A stretch of DNA of 64,000 bases from Streptomyces mirabilis (GCF_018310535.1 NZ_CP074102.1:6820001-6884000); one strand, 5' to 3'. Counted from the first letter of the stretch, positions 40,276-49,619 are shown. The notes: generated by a model from the letters alone, not told the origin. Made by a program: numbers and translations.

Positions 40276-41802
40276 CTACTTGACCGCGCGCAGCGCGTTG
40301 ACGATCCCGGCTCCGTAGAAGCCGTTCACGTGCTTGCCGCCCACGCAGGTGGCGTCCACGACGCCGTCGCCGTCCCCGTCGTACGGGGCGGTCGGGCAAC
40401 CGGGGTTGTCCGCTTCGGCCTTGAGGAGCGCCTGGAGCTGGGCCGGCGAGGCCCAGGGGTACGTGGACTTCAGCAGCGCGGCCACGCCCGCGACGTGCGG
40501 CGTCGCCATCGACGTGCCCTGCAGGAAGCCGTACTGGTTGTTCGGCATCGTCGACAGGATGCGGCCGTTCTTCGACGGCGTGTCCGGGATCTGGAACTTG
40601 TCGCCGCCCGGGGCGGCGACATCGATGACGCCCTTGCCGTAACTGGAGAAGTACGACTTGGCACCGGTGACGCCGGTCGAGGCGACCGTGACGACGCCCG
40701 GCAGCTGGGTCGGTACGTCGAAGCACTTGTGCGGGTCGACCGTGCGGGTCACAGGGGTCGAGTCGTCGGGGCTGGAGGCGTCGGCGAGGGCACTCGAGTC
40801 GAGGTCGTCGTTGGAGTTGCCCGCCGCGGCGACGTTGAGGGTGCCCTTCTTCTGGGCGTACAGCTGGGCCCGGTTGACGGCGTCGACGATGGCCCTCTGG
40901 TCGGGGTCGTCGAGGCAGTTGTAGAGCCACGGGTCCACGTAGTAGCTGTTGTTGGTTATCTCCACGCCGTGGTCGGCGGCGAAGACGAAGGCGCAGACGA
41001 CGCTCTCCGGATAGAAGAGCTGGCTCGCGTCCGGCTCGGCCACGGTGATGCCCGAGACCTTCACACCGGGTGCGACGCCCGCGACACCGATGCCGTTGCG
41101 GGCGGCGGCGATCTCCCCCGCGACATGGGTCCCGTGGTAGTGGTCGGCGTCCACGGGGCGCCACGCGCCGTACGTGGTGTCCGGCTTGCCGCCCACGCAG
41201 TTCGCGGACTGCGAGGGGGAGAAGTTCGGGGCGATGTCCGGGTGGGTGTCGTCGACGCCGACGTCGATCACGGCGACCGTCACGCTCTTGCTGCCCGGGT
41301 TGATCTTCGCGGCCTTGTCGGCGCCGATCGCGCGCAGGTCCCACTGGTCGGCTTCCAGGGGCTCCTCGCCCGAGGCGGCGGTCCTGGAGACCTTGGCGGC
41401 CTCGGCGGCGGACAGCATCTGCGCCGCGCCCTCGTCCGTCGTCCCCGCGGCCGTCAGCGGCGCGGTCCGGGTCGCGCCCGCCGACTGCACCCCGCGCACG
41501 GCGCGGATCCGCTTGCCGAAGTCCGGGTTGGCCGAATGGACGACGATCACGCCGATCTTCTCGTAGGCGATGACGACGGTGCCGCCCGCCGCGGTGATCG
41601 CCTTCTCCACCGACTCGATCGTGCGGTGGTCCGTCCTGGTGTTGACCACGTACGCGAGGTTGGGGCCGTCCGCGCTCGGCGTGGCGGACGCGGTCAGCGG
41701 GGCGGCCGACGCTGCGCCCGGCAGGAAGCCGAGCGAGGCGGTGAGGGACAGGACGACCGGCACCGCGAGGGCGAGGCGACGTCTGGAACGCAGATGAGCC
41801 AT
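40276..41802 (-). CDS. Secreted S8 subtilisin-like serine protease, copy A
   Basis: A 508-residue precursor with the same plan as its downstream paralogue: signal peptide (RSRRRLALAVPVVLSLTASL), I9-like propeptide, triad residues in VAVIDVGVDDTHPD, YHGTHVAGE and QGTSMATPHVAG, the oxyanion Asn in AAAGNSN, and a C-terminal calcium-loop DGDGDGVVDATC. The two proteins match across the whole length with many substitutions, so the duplication is old. A plausible promoter lies near 41925-41960 (TTGCTG, 16-base spacer, GATAGC on the minus strand), leaving a leader of about 120 bases. Confidence 0.93.
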   Translation of the reverse strand: MAHLRSRRRLALAVPVVLSLTASLGFLPGAASAAPLTASATPSADGPNLAYVVNTRTDHRTIESVEKAITAAGGTVVIAYEKIGVIVVHSANPDFGKRIRAVRGVQSAGATRTAPLTAAGTTDEGAAQMLSAAEAAKVSRTAASGEEPLEADQWDLRAIGADKAAKINPGSKSVTVAVIDVGVDDTHPDIAPNFSPSQSANCVGGKPDTTYGAWRPVDADHYHGTHVAGEIAAARNGIGVAGVAPGVKVSGITVAEPDASQLFYPESVVCAFVFAADHGVEITNNSYYVDPWLYNCLDDPDQRAIVDAVNRAQLYAQKKGTLNVAAAGNSNDDLDSSALADASSPDDSTPVTRTVDPHKCFDVPTQLPGVVTVASTGVTGAKSYFSSYGKGVIDVAAPGGDKFQIPDTPSKNGRILSTMPNNQYGFLQGTSMATPHVAGVAALLKSTYPWASPAQLQALLKAEADNPGCPTAPYDGDGDGVVDATCVGGKHVNGFYGAGIVNALRAVK

Positions 41803-42218
41803 GGGATCTCCACATCATCCGGAAAAGAAAGCCGCCCGAACACAGGTGGTGCTCGGGCAGGTGCGTGATGGTGCTGAGGCTGGTGCGGGTGGCGCTTCGG
41901 CAGGTGCATGACGAGTACTGCAGGCCGAAGCTATCTCCCGTCCCAACTGGCCAGCAATGACTTCCGGAGATGACTTCCGAAAGAAGTCGGGGGAGTTGAA
42001 CCGGTCCACGCGTGGCGCCGTGACCTTGAGCAGGGAGCCCGAGGACGATCGAGCCCCCTGTTGGATCACGCACGGAAGCAATTCCGTCGCTCCCGGTTGT
42101 GTGATCCAGGTCACTGTGAGGTCGCAACCGTATGTCCGCACCCCAGCCGTCCCCGTCCGCGAGCACCGACCCGCCCCCGTCCACCGTCGTAACCGCACCC
42201 GCAACGCGAGGAGACTTC
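41803..42218. other. Divergent regulatory region between subtilase A and the symporter operon
   Basis: This 416-base gap contains a small hairpin GCCCGA-N13-TCGGGC (41834-41858) in the protease leader, a minus-strand promoter-like pair near 41925-41960, a 13-base-phased direct repeat ATGACTTCCG at 41957 and 41970, and a Crp-like palindrome at 42100-42115. An in-frame ATG at 42132 exists for the next gene but is not preferred. No further gene seen. Confidence 0.6.
42100..42115 (+). promoter_or_regulatory. Crp-like palindrome upstream of the acetate symporter operon
   Basis: TGTGATCCAGGTCACT matches the TGTGA-N6-TCACA form and also GTG-N6-GNCAC (42101-42114), the form described for Streptomyces Crp. 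It lies 103 bases before the GTG of the first operon gene. One mismatch (final T for A). Confidence 0.55.
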
Positions 42219-42575
42219 GTGGCTACCGACGCACCGCCCCCATCGAAGGCCGATCCCCGGCTGCCCTCGACCGAGCAGTTCGTCGAGGTGCAGGAGAGCG
42301 CAGAGTTCGCCGAACTGCGCCGCTCGCACCGCTCCTTCGCCTTCCCCCTGACCGTCGCCTTCATCGCCTGGTACCTGCTGTACGTCCTGCTCTCGAACTA
42401 CGCGGGCGACTTCATGGGCACCCAGGTGGTCGGCAACATCAACGTCGCCCTGGTCCTGGGGCTCGCCCAGTTCCTCACCACGTTCCTCATCGCCTGGTGG
42501 TACTCGCGGTACGCCGCCGCGAAGCTCGACCCCAAGGGCGAGGCGATCAAGTCCCGGCTGGAGGGCGACGCATGA
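42219..42575 (+). CDS. DUF485 small membrane protein, symporter partner
   Basis: A 118-residue protein with a polar N-terminus and two transmembrane segments (about residues 48-68 and 80-104), the DUF485 pattern (RSHRSFAFPLTVAFIAWYLL, then FLTTFLIAWWYSRYA). DUF485 genes regularly precede ActP/MctC-type symporters. The GTG at 42219 has a perfect GAGGAG site 5 bases upstream; the ATG at 42132 has none. The stop overlaps the symporter ATG. Confidence 0.88.
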   Translation: MATDAPPPSKADPRLPSTEQFVEVQESAEFAELRRSHRSFAFPLTVAFIAWYLLYVLLSNYAGDFMGTQVVGNINVALVLGLAQFLTTFLIAWWYSRYAAAKLDPKGEAIKSRLEGDA

Positions 42576-44197
42576 GCCCCGTACAGACGACCGTGCTCGC
42601 CGCCGGTGAGGCCAGCCAGCACCGGCCGCTGATCATCACCCTCTTCGCGGTGTTCGTCGCCGCGACCCTCGTCATCACCGTCTGGGCGGGCCGCCAGACC
42701 AAGGACGCCGCCGACTTCTACGCGGGCGGCCGACAGTTCACCGCCTTCCAGAACGGCCTGGCCGTCTCCGGCGACTACATGTCCGCGGCCTCGTTCCTCG
42801 GCATCGCGGGCGCGATCGCCCTCTTCGGGTACGACGGCTTCCTCTACTCCATCGGCTTCCTGGTCGCCTGGCTGGTGGCCCTCCTCCTGGTCGCCGAACC
42901 GCTGCGCAACTCCGGCCGCTACACCATGGGCGACGTACTGGCGTACCGGATGCGCCAGCGCCCGGTCCGTACGGCCGCGGGCACCTCCACCATCGTCGTG
43001 TCGATCTTCTATCTGCTGGCGCAGATGGCGGGCGCGGGTGTCCTGGTCTCGCTGCTCCTCGGCATCACCAGCGACGGCGGCAAGATCGGCATCGTCGCCC
43101 TCGTCGGCGTCCTGATGATCGTGTACGTCACCATCGGCGGCATGAAGGGCACCACCTGGGTCCAGATGGTCAAGGCCGTCCTGCTGATCATCGGCGCCCT
43201 GCTGCTCACCTTCCTGGTGCTGCTGAAGTTCAACTTCAACATCTCCGACCTGCTCGGCAAGGCGGCCGACAACAGCGGCAAGGGCGCGCCCTTCCTGGAG
43301 CCCGGCCTCAAGTACGGCGCCACGTCCACCACCAAGCTGGACTTCATCTCCCTGGGCATGGCGCTGGTCCTGGGCACCGCGGGCCTGCCGCACATCCTCA
43401 TCCGCTTCTACACCGTGCCCACGGCGAAGACCGCGCGGAAGTCGGTGAACTGGGCGATCGGCCTCATCGGCGCCTTCTACCTGATGACCCTCGCCCTCGG
43501 CTTCGGCGCCGCCGCGCTGATCAAACCCGACGAGATCATCGCCTCCAACAAGGCGGGCAACACCGCCGCGCCACTCCTGGCACTGCACCTGGGAGGCGTC
43601 GACTCCAACTGGGGCGCCATCCTGCTCGCCTCGATCTCCGCCGTCGCCTTCGCCACGATCCTCGCGGTCGTCGCCGGCCTGACCCTGGCCTCGTCCTCCT
43701 CCTTCGCGCACGACATCTACGCGAACGTCATCAAGAGGGGGCAGGCCACGGAGAAACAGGAGATGACCGCCGCCCGCTACGCGACGGTGGGCATCGGTGC
43801 CGTGTCCATCCTGCTGGGCGCCCTCGCCCGCGACCTGAACGTCGCGGGGCTGGTCGCGCTCGCCTTCGCGGTCGCCGCCTCCGCCAACCTGCCGACGATC
43901 CTCTACAGCCTCTTCTGGAAGCGGTTCACCACCCAGGGCGCGCTGTGGTCGATCTACGGCGGCCTGATCACGGCGGTCGGCCTGGTGCTGTTCTCGCCGG
44001 TGGTCTCGGGCAAGCCCACCTCGATGTTCCCCGGCGTCGACTTCCACTGGTTCCCGCTGGAGAACCCGGGCCTCATCTCGATCCCGGTCGGCTTCCTGCT
44101 GGGCTGGCTCGGCACGCTCCTGTCCAAGGAGGAGCCGGACGCCGGCAAGTACGCCGAGCTGGAGGTGCGGTCCCTGACGGGCACCGGAGCACACTGA
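42572..44197 (+). CDS. Cation/acetate symporter (SSS family, ActP/MctC-like)
   Basis: A 541-residue sodium:solute symporter with about 13 transmembrane helices. Signature features are DFYAGGRQFTAFQNGLAVSG and DYMSAASFLGIAGAIALFGYDG near the N-terminus (cited here up to DYMSAASFLGIAG), and GTAGLPHILIRFYTVPTAKT mid-protein. Relatives take up acetate, propionate or pyruvate. ATG overlaps the DUF485 stop (ATGA). The upstream Crp-like site suggests carbon-source control. Confidence 0.9.
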   Translation: MSPVQTTVLAAGEASQHRPLIITLFAVFVAATLVITVWAGRQTKDAADFYAGGRQFTAFQNGLAVSGDYMSAASFLGIAGAIALFGYDGFLYSIGFLVAWLVALLLVAEPLRNSGRYTMGDVLAYRMRQRPVRTAAGTSTIVVSIFYLLAQMAGAGVLVSLLLGITSDGGKIGIVALVGVLMIVYVTIGGMKGTTWVQMVKAVLLIIGALLLTFLVLLKFNFNISDLLGKAADNSGKGAPFLEPGLKYGATSTTKLDFISLGMALVLGTAGLPHILIRFYTVPTAKTARKSVNWAIGLIGAFYLMTLALGFGAAALIKPDEIIASNKAGNTAAPLLALHLGGVDSNWGAILLASISAVAFATILAVVAGLTLASSSSFAHDIYANVIKRGQATEKQEMTAARYATVGIGAVSILLGALARDLNVAGLVALAFAVAASANLPTILYSLFWKRFTTQGALWSIYGGLITAVGLVLFSPVVSGKPTSMFPGVDFHWFPLENPGLISIPVGFLLGWLGTLLSKEEPDAGKYAELEVRSLTGTGAH

Positions 44198-44211
44198 TCC
44201 CCCTCGCCGAC

Positions 44212-44241
44212 GGCCGCGTCGTAGATCTCTACGATGCGGCC
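44212..44241 (+). terminator. Terminator after the symporter gene
   Basis: 14-bp stem GGCCGCGTCGTAGA / TCTACGATGCGGCC with one G-T pair and a 2-base gap (effective loop 4-6), 15 bases past the stop. Confidence 0.75.
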
Positions 44242-44341
44242 GCGCCGCGTCTCGTGGGATCCGGCCGGGGTTGATGTCAGCCGTGTCACGTAGGCTCGAT
44301 CGTGTCAGTAGAAGTGATCCGCAACGCGGGAGGGGGCCCAC

Positions 44342-45331
44342 GTGCTCATCGACACCTATGGCCGAGTGGCGACCGACCTGCGCGTCTCACTGACGGACAG
44401 GTGCAATCTCCGGTGTACGTACTGCATGCCCGAAGAGGGCCTGCAGTGGCTGGCCAAGCCCGACCTGCTCACGGACGACGAGATCGTCCGTCTCATCGGG
44501 ATAGCGGTCACCCGCCTCGGCATCACCGAGGTCCGCTTCACCGGCGGCGAACCCCTGCTGCGCCCCGGCATCGTGGGCATCGTGGAGCGGGTCGCCGCGC
44601 TCGAACCCCACCCCCAGACGTCCCTGACGACCAACGGCATCGGCCTCAAGCGCACCGCCGCCGCCCTGAAGACCGCGGGTCTGGACCGGGTGAACGTCTC
44701 GCTGGACACCCTGCGCCCCGACGTCTTCAAGGCCCTCACCCGCCGTGACCGACACCAGGACGTCATCGCGGGTCTCGAAGCCGCCCGCGACGCCGGCCTG
44801 ACCCCCGTCAAGGTCAACTGCGTCCTGATGCCGGGCCTCAATGACGACGAGGCCCCCGACCTGCTGGCCTGGGCGGTGGAGCACGACTACGAACTGCGCT
44901 TCATCGAGCAGATGCCTCTGGACGCCCAGCACGGCTGGAAGCGCGAGGGCATGGTCACCGCGGGCGACATCCTCACCTCGCTGCGTACGCGCTTCGCGCT
45001 CACCGAGGAGGGTGTCGACGAGCGGGGCTCCGCCCCGGCCGAGCGCTGGCTCGTGGACGGCGGCCCGCACCGCGTCGGCGTGATCGCCTCGGTCACCCGC
45101 CCGTTCTGCGCGGCCTGCGACCGTACGCGCCTGACGGCCGACGGCCAGATACGCAACTGCCTGTTCGCCACCGAGGAGACCGACCTGCGCACCGCGCTCC
45201 GCTCGGACGCCCCCGACGAGGAGATCGCCCGCGTCTGGCGCCTCGCGATGTGGGGCAAGAAGGCGGGCTCGGGCCTGGACGACCCGTCGTTCCTCCAGCC
45301 GGCCAGACCGATGTCGTCGATCGGCGGCTAG
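44342..45331 (+). CDS. moaA: GTP 3',8-cyclase MoaA (molybdenum cofactor synthesis)
   Basis: A 329-residue radical-SAM enzyme that, with MoaC, converts GTP to cyclic pyranopterin. The N-terminal cluster motif is DRCNLRCTYCMP (about residues 19-30), followed by VRFTGGEPLLRPG. The C-terminal cluster cysteines are in RPFCAACDRTRL and IRNCLF, and the protein ends with the conserved double glycine (SSIGG). The GTG at 44342 has a GGGAGGGGG site. A TAGGCT at 44291-44296 with TTGATG 14 bases upstream may be its promoter. Confidence 0.96.
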   Translation: MLIDTYGRVATDLRVSLTDRCNLRCTYCMPEEGLQWLAKPDLLTDDEIVRLIGIAVTRLGITEVRFTGGEPLLRPGIVGIVERVAALEPHPQTSLTTNGIGLKRTAAALKTAGLDRVNVSLDTLRPDVFKALTRRDRHQDVIAGLEAARDAGLTPVKVNCVLMPGLNDDEAPDLLAWAVEHDYELRFIEQMPLDAQHGWKREGMVTAGDILTSLRTRFALTEEGVDERGSAPAERWLVDGGPHRVGVIASVTRPFCAACDRTRLTADGQIRNCLFATEETDLRTALRSDAPDEEIARVWRLAMWGKKAGSGLDDPSFLQPARPMSSIGG

Positions 45332-45348
45332 TAACCCCGTCGAGGTAG

Positions 45349-45420
45349 GCGCCCCTTCAGGGGCGCGGGGAACCGCGCGACCAGCCACAACCGGTCCGCA
45401 GTCGGCGAACTGCCTTCCGG
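45349..45420. repeat. Streptomyces-type dispersed intergenic repeat with hairpin
   Basis: Begins with a perfect GCGCCCC-TTCA-GGGGCGC hairpin (45349-45366) and continues GGGGAACCGCGCGACCAGCC. Sequences of this form (GGGGCGCGGGGAAC-TGCGCGACCAGCCAC) recur between genes in many Streptomyces genomes, in my recollection. Here it lies between convergent moaA and the gene at 45428 and probably serves as a bidirectional terminator. Confidence 0.65.
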
Positions 45421-45427
45421 GGCGAGC

Positions 45428-45670
45428 TCAGGCCCCTGGCTCCTCCCAGTCCTCCAGCCGCACCACGTCCTTCAAGAAGCCCCGCACACCGAGGAACTTG
45501 GACAGGTGCTCGCGATGCTCCTCGCAGGCGAGCCACGTCTTGCGCCGCTCGGGCGTGTGCAGCTTCGGGTTGTTCCAGGCGAGCACCCACACGGCATCGG
45601 TGCGGCAGCCCTTGGCGGAGCACTGCGGAGTGCTGGGGGCCGGGGACATGTCGGGGAGCGGGAAAGTCAC
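45428..45670 (-). CDS. Small conserved actinobacterial protein of unknown function
   Basis: An 80-residue protein with CSAKGCRTDAVWVLAWNNPK, then LACEEHREHLSKFL. The Cys-x4-Cys and Cys-x2-His pattern could bind zinc. The start is GTG at 45670, 6 bases after TAGGGT (leaderless type); a second in-frame ATG is 7 codons on. Similar proteins carry the misleading label acetone carboxylase. I can name no function. Confidence 0.75.
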   Translation of the reverse strand: MTFPLPDMSPAPSTPQCSAKGCRTDAVWVLAWNNPKLHTPERRKTWLACEEHREHLSKFLGVRGFLKDVVRLEDWEEPGA

Positions 45671-45699
45671 GCCTCAACCCTAAACGGCCCCGAAAAGGC

Positions 45700-45735
45700 G
45701 ACGCCGAGCAGCCACGGGGGGAGCTGCCCGGCGTC
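45700..45735 (-). terminator. Hairpin between the DUF3099 and 80-residue protein genes
   Basis: GACGCCG-A-GCAGC pairs with GCTGC-C-CGGCGTC: 12 paired bases with one internal mismatch and a 10-base loop. It is 147 bases past the DUF3099 stop and just upstream of the next promoter. Probably a terminator. Confidence 0.55.
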
Positions 45736-45881
45736 GGTCTGTCGCTCCGACGGGGGATGCGGAGCGCGTACGAAGTATGTCACGGGTAGCCCGCTGCCCG
45801 GCACCGGAACAACATGATTGATCTGAGCTTTTCTTGAGCTTGGTGCGCGATCGGATTCCGTTTTCGGCGGATCCCCCGTGG

Positions 45882-46289
45882 TCAGGTGAGGGTCGAGTCG
45901 GGCTCGGCCCGCTCGTGCGGCCCGCCTCCCGGACGCACCCCGGGGTCGGTCACGACGTCCTGCGGGACGGATTCCGCGGAGGCGTCCGGGCGCGGCGGCG
46001 CGATCATCGCAGGGCCGGGCAGGGTGACGAACGTCGACGGCAGCGACGGCGCGTTCTCCCGTCCGGCGTTGGCGATCACCACGGAGATGTAGGGGAGGAG
46101 TACGCCGAGCACCAGTGCGACGATCGCGACGTGCCGCTCCACGTTCCAGAGGGTCACGGCGAGGATCACGGAGACCGTGCGGACCGACATCGAGATGACA
46201 TAGCGGCGCTGCCTGCCGCGGACGTCCTCGTCGAGCCCCTGCCTGGCCCCGGTGATCCGGAAGACCTGGCTTTTGCTCTGCTTCCGCAT
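45882..46289 (-). CDS. DUF3099 family small membrane protein
   Basis: A 135-residue protein. A basic start (RKQSKSQVFRITGARQGLDE) is followed by two transmembrane segments (about residues 30-50 and 53-73) and a Pro/Asp-rich cytoplasmic or external tail. This is the DUF3099 layout, which is restricted to actinobacteria as far as I recall. Function unknown. It is monocistronic. Confidence 0.83.
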   Translation of the reverse strand: MRKQSKSQVFRITGARQGLDEDVRGRQRRYVISMSVRTVSVILAVTLWNVERHVAIVALVLGVLLPYISVVIANAGRENAPSLPSTFVTLPGPAMIAPPRPDASAESVPQDVVTDPGVRPGGGPHERAEPDSTLT

Positions 46290-46536
46290 CGCGTTCCACC
46301 ACCTGCCCTGTGTCGGACTCTCCCCGGCCCGTACCCGGTCCGAACCCGGTCTGGGAAGCAGGCCCGAACACGTCCCACGTTACGCCGCGGCTCCGTCGCC
46401 TTCGAGACCGGGGCGGGTCCGACCTGGGTGGACATGATGCGCCGTACCGCGTATGGCCGCGCCCGACATGCGCCGTATGGCGCACAACGCCGAGACTGGG
46501 CGTAATGCTCACGTAGAGCCGTACTAGGAGGCAGAC

Positions 46537-46812
46537 ATGGGCTGGTTGTGGGCGATCATCGTGGGCTTCGTGCTGGGGCTGCTGGCCAAGGCGATCCTTC
46601 CGGGCAAGCAGCACAGCCCACTCTGGCTGACCACCATCTTCGGCATCCTCGGAGCCATCGTCGGCAACGCGATCGCCCGGGCGGTCGGCGTCGCCGAGAC
46701 CCGAGGCATCGACTGGAGCCGCCACGCCTTCCAGCTCGTGGCCGCGATCATCATCGTCTTCCTCGGCGACATGGCCTACATGGCGCTGCGGGGCAACAAG
46801 CAAAGAGCCTGA
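46537..46812 (+). CDS. GlsB/YeaQ/YmgE family stress-response membrane protein
   Basis: A 91-residue protein with three hydrophobic segments and Gly-rich motifs (WLWAIIVGFVLGLLAKAILPG, cited as VGFVLGLLAKAILPG, and TTIFGILGAIVGNAIAR). This is the transglycosylase-associated/GlsB family, linked to general stress. AGGAGG is 5 bases before the ATG. The 247-base upstream gap carries a repeated ATGCGCCGTA (46437 and 46468) and a palindrome GCGCC-GTAT-GGCGC. Confidence 0.87.
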   Translation: MGWLWAIIVGFVLGLLAKAILPGKQHSPLWLTTIFGILGAIVGNAIARAVGVAETRGIDWSRHAFQLVAAIIIVFLGDMAYMALRGNKQRA

Positions 46813-46839
46813 CGAAAGCGTGAAGCCCGATGACGAGGT

Positions 46840-46885
46840 ACGACGAAGGGGCGGCCTCCCGCACGGGAAACCGCCCCCTCGTCGT
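46840..46885. terminator. Bidirectional terminator between convergent GlsB-like gene and tyrS
   Basis: ACGACGA-A-GGGGCGG pairs with CCGCCCC-C-TCGTCGT across a 16-base loop: 14 paired bases with one mismatch. Confidence 0.82.
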
Positions 46886-46908
46886 GTCCAGGCCTCAGCG
46901 ACTCGTGT

Positions 46909-48180
46909 CTAGGCCTCCTCTGTGACCTCCACCGCCGCCAGGTTCTTCTTGCCCCGGCGCAGCACCAGCCAGCGCCCGTGCAGCAGGTCCTCCTTGGCGG
47001 GGACCGCGTCCTCGGTGGTGACCTTGACGTTGTTCACGTAGGCACCGCCCTCCTTGACCGTGCGGCGCGCGGCCGACTTGCTGGCCACCAGGCCGACCTC
47101 CGCGAAGAGGTCCACCACCAAGCCGAGCTCGGCGACCTGGATGTGCGGTACCTCGGAGAGCGCCGCGGCCAGCGTCCTCCCGTCGAGCTCGGTCAGCTCG
47201 CCCTGGCCGAAGAGAGCCTTGGACGCGGCGATCACCGCGGCCGTCTGGTCGGCGCCGTGCACCAGCGTCGTCAGCTCCTCGGCCAGCGCGCGCTGGGCGG
47301 CGCGGGCCTGAGGGCGCTCCTCGGTCTGCTTCTCCAGCTCCTCGATCTCTTCGTGGGACCTGAAGCTGAAAATGCGCAGGAACTTGGAGACGTCCCGGTC
47401 GTCCGCGTTCAGCCAGAACTGGTAGAACGCGTACGGCGTGGTCATCTCGGGATCCAGCCAGACCGTGCCGGACTCCGTCTTGCCGAACTTGGTGCCGTCC
47501 GCCTTGGTGATCAGCGGGGTGCCGAGCGCGTGCACCACGGCCTCCGGCTGGACCCGGTGGATCAGGTCGGTGCCCGAGGTGAGGTTGCCCCACTGGTCGC
47601 TGCCGCCGGTCTGAAGTGTGCAACCGTACCTCCGGTACAGCTCCAGGAAGTCCATGCCCTGCAGGATCTGGTAGCTGAACTCGGTGTAGCTGATGCCCGT
47701 GTCGGAGTTGAGCCGCCGGGAGACGGCCTCCTTCGCGATCATCTTGTTGACCCGGAAGTGCTTGCCCACGTCACGCAGGAACTCGATGGCCGACAGGCCC
47801 TGGGTCCAGTCCAGGTTGTTGACCATCACCGCGGCGTTCGGACCCTCGAAGTCCAGCAGCGGTGCGATCTGCGCGCGCAGCCGCCCGACCCACTCGGCGA
47901 CGACCTCGGGCGAGTTCAGCGTGCGCTCGGAGTTCGGCTTCGGGTCACCGATCAGGCCGGTGGCACCGCCGACCAGGCCCAGCGGGCGGTTGCCCGCCTG
48001 CTGGATCCGGCGCATCGTGAGGATCTGCACGAGGTTGCCGAGATGCAGACTGGGCGCGGTCGGGTCGAAGCCGCAATAGAACGTGACGGGACCGTCCGCG
48101 AACGCCTTGCGCAATGCGTCCTCGTCAGTGGAGAGGGCGATCAGCCCACGCCACTGCAGTTCGTCGACGATGTCCGTCAC
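46909..48180 (-). CDS. tyrS: Tyrosyl-tRNA synthetase
   Basis: A 423-residue class I synthetase that charges tRNA-Tyr. The HIGH-type motif is SLHLGN, tyrosine-binding residues are in FDPTAPS and GGSDQWGN, and the KMSKS-type loop is KFGKT. A C-terminal S4 RNA-binding domain ([18 protein letters not shown]) completes it. The GTG at 48180 follows AAGGAG (11-base spacer); a 43-codon upstream reading is not supported. It belongs to the bacterial TyrS type by its KFGKT form. No T-box element was seen upstream. Confidence 0.96.
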   Translation of the reverse strand: MTDIVDELQWRGLIALSTDEDALRKAFADGPVTFYCGFDPTAPSLHLGNLVQILTMRRIQQAGNRPLGLVGGATGLIGDPKPNSERTLNSPEVVAEWVGRLRAQIAPLLDFEGPNAAVMVNNLDWTQGLSAIEFLRDVGKHFRVNKMIAKEAVSRRLNSDTGISYTEFSYQILQGMDFLELYRRYGCTLQTGGSDQWGNLTSGTDLIHRVQPEAVVHALGTPLITKADGTKFGKTESGTVWLDPEMTTPYAFYQFWLNADDRDVSKFLRIFSFRSHEEIEELEKQTEERPQARAAQRALAEELTTLVHGADQTAAVIAASKALFGQGELTELDGRTLAAALSEVPHIQVAELGLVVDLFAEVGLVASKSAARRTVKEGGAYVNNVKVTTEDAVPAKEDLLHGRWLVLRRGKKNLAAVEVTEEA

Positions 48181-48224
48181 GGTTCTCGTATCTCCTTGAG
48201 TGGTCTCGTGAATCAGGTACGAGG

Positions 48225-49619
48225 TTATACGCCCTGGCTGACAGAGCTCATGTTGAAGTCGGGCACCCTCAGCGCGGGCATCGCAGCACGAGTGAACCAA
48301 TCGCTCCATTCACGCGGCAATGTCTTTTCGGTACGCCCCGCCTCCGTCGCCCGCGACAGCAGGTCCACCGGCGACTCGTTGAACCGGAAGTTGTTCACCG
48401 CGCCGACGACCTGGCCGTTCTCGACGAGGTAGACGCCGTCCCGGGTCAGCCCCGTGAGCAGCAGCGTCGCCGGGTCGACCTCGCGGATGTACCAGAGGCA
48501 GGTCAGCAGCAGACCGCGCTCGGTGGCGGCGACCATCTCCTCCAGGGAGCGGTCCTCGCCGCCGTCCAGGATCAGGTTGCCGATGATCGGGGCGACGGGC
48601 AGCCCGGTGAGGCCCGCGCTGTGGCGGGTGGTGGAGAGACGGTTCAGTGTGCCCTCGCGCACCCAGTCCGTCGCCGACAGGGGCAGCCCGTTGTCGAACA
48701 CGGAGGCGTCGTCGCCCGAGGAGTGCGTGAGCACGAAGGGCGCGGACTCGAGCCCCGGCTCGTTCGGGTCGCTGCGCAGGGTCAGCGGCAGCTCGGTGAG
48801 CTTCTCGCCGACACGGGTGCCGCCGCCGGGCTTGCTGAAGACGGTCCGGCCCTCGGCCGCGTCCCGGGCCGCAGCCGACCACATCTGGTAGATCAGCAGG
48901 TCCGCGACGGCGGTCGGCGGCAGCAGCGTCTCGTAGCGGCCGGCGGGCAGGTCGACGCGCCGCTCGGCCCATCCGAGCCGGGTCGCCAGCTCGGCGTCCA
49001 GGGCGGCCGGGTCGACGTCCTTGAAGTCCCGCGTGGACCGCCCCGCCCACGCCGAGCGCGTCCGGTCGGGCGACTTGGCATTGAGTTCCAGCGTCCCGTT
49101 CGGCTGGTCGTGGCGCAGACGCAGCCCCGTCGACGTACCGAGATAGCTGGAGACGAGCTCGTGGTTGGCGAAGCCGTACAGCTCGCGTCCGCCCGCACGG
49201 GCGCGGGCGAAGGACTCGCCGAGCGCCGGGGCGAAGTCGGCGAAGACGGCGGAGGAGGTCTCGGTGGGCGCGTCGGTGAAGTCGGGGGACTCCGGCACGC
49301 CGGTGACCAGCGGCTGGGCGTCCTCGGCGGGCCCCGCGCCGCGGGCCGCCGCCTCCGCGGCCCGCACCAGGGGTTCCAGCTCGTCCGCCGTCACGGCCGC
49401 GCGCGAGACGACCCCGGAGGCCGTGCCCTCACGGCCGTCGACGGTCGCGATGACGGTCAGGGTGCGCCCGCGCGTGACCCCGTTCGTGGTCAGCGCGTTG
49501 CCGGCCCAGCGCAGGTTGGCGGTCGAGTGCTCGTCGGCGATCACGACGCAGCCGTCGGCGCGGGAGAGTTCGAGGGCGCGCTCGACGACCTCGTGCGGCT
49601 TGTTCGTACGGGCGCTCAT
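48225..49619 (-). CDS. tldE: TldE/PmbA family metallopeptidase partner
   Basis: A 464-residue protein of the TldD/PmbA superfamily with the C-terminal signature [19 protein letters not shown] and [20 protein letters not shown] (cited as [17 protein letters not shown]). It lacks an HExxxH motif, which identifies it as the non-catalytic TldE half of the TldD-TldE protease. The ATG overlaps the tldD stop (49616-49619), so equal production is expected. In E. coli the pair trims unfolded peptides and processes microcin B17 and CcdA. Confidence 0.92.
   Translation of the reverse strand: MSARTNKPHEVVERALELSRADGCVVIADEHSTANLRWAGNALTTNGVTRGRTLTVIATVDGREGTASGVVSRAAVTADELEPLVRAAEAAARGAGPAEDAQPLVTGVPESPDFTDAPTETSSAVFADFAPALGESFARARAGGRELYGFANHELVSSYLGTSTGLRLRHDQPNGTLELNAKSPDRTRSAWAGRSTRDFKDVDPAALDAELATRLGWAERRVDLPAGRYETLLPPTAVADLLIYQMWSAAARDAAEGRTVFSKPGGGTRVGEKLTELPLTLRSDPNEPGLESAPFVLTHSSGDDASVFDNGLPLSATDWVREGTLNRLSTTRHSAGLTGLPVAPIIGNLILDGGEDRSLEEMVAATERGLLLTCLWYIREVDPATLLLTGLTRDGVYLVENGQVVGAVNNFRFNESPVDLLSRATEAGRTEKTLPREWSDWFTRAAMPALRVPDFNMSSVSQGV

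Noticed and set aside
42398..44341. Minus-strand open frame of 647 codons
   Set aside because: Antisense of the acetate symporter; Asp/Gln/His-rich shadow translation.
44302..44748. GTG at 44302, 5 bases after TAGGCT, opening a frame into moaA
   Set aside because: The frame overlaps moaA in a shifted phase for 400 bases and has shadow composition; moaA has a strong ribosome site at its own GTG. Only its first codons could be a leader.
45667..45830. Minus-strand reading ending PSERQTDAGQLPPWLLGVAF-like sequence
   Set aside because: It falls over the hairpin at 45700-45735 and the promoter of the 80-residue gene, and has no ribosome site; treated as non-coding.
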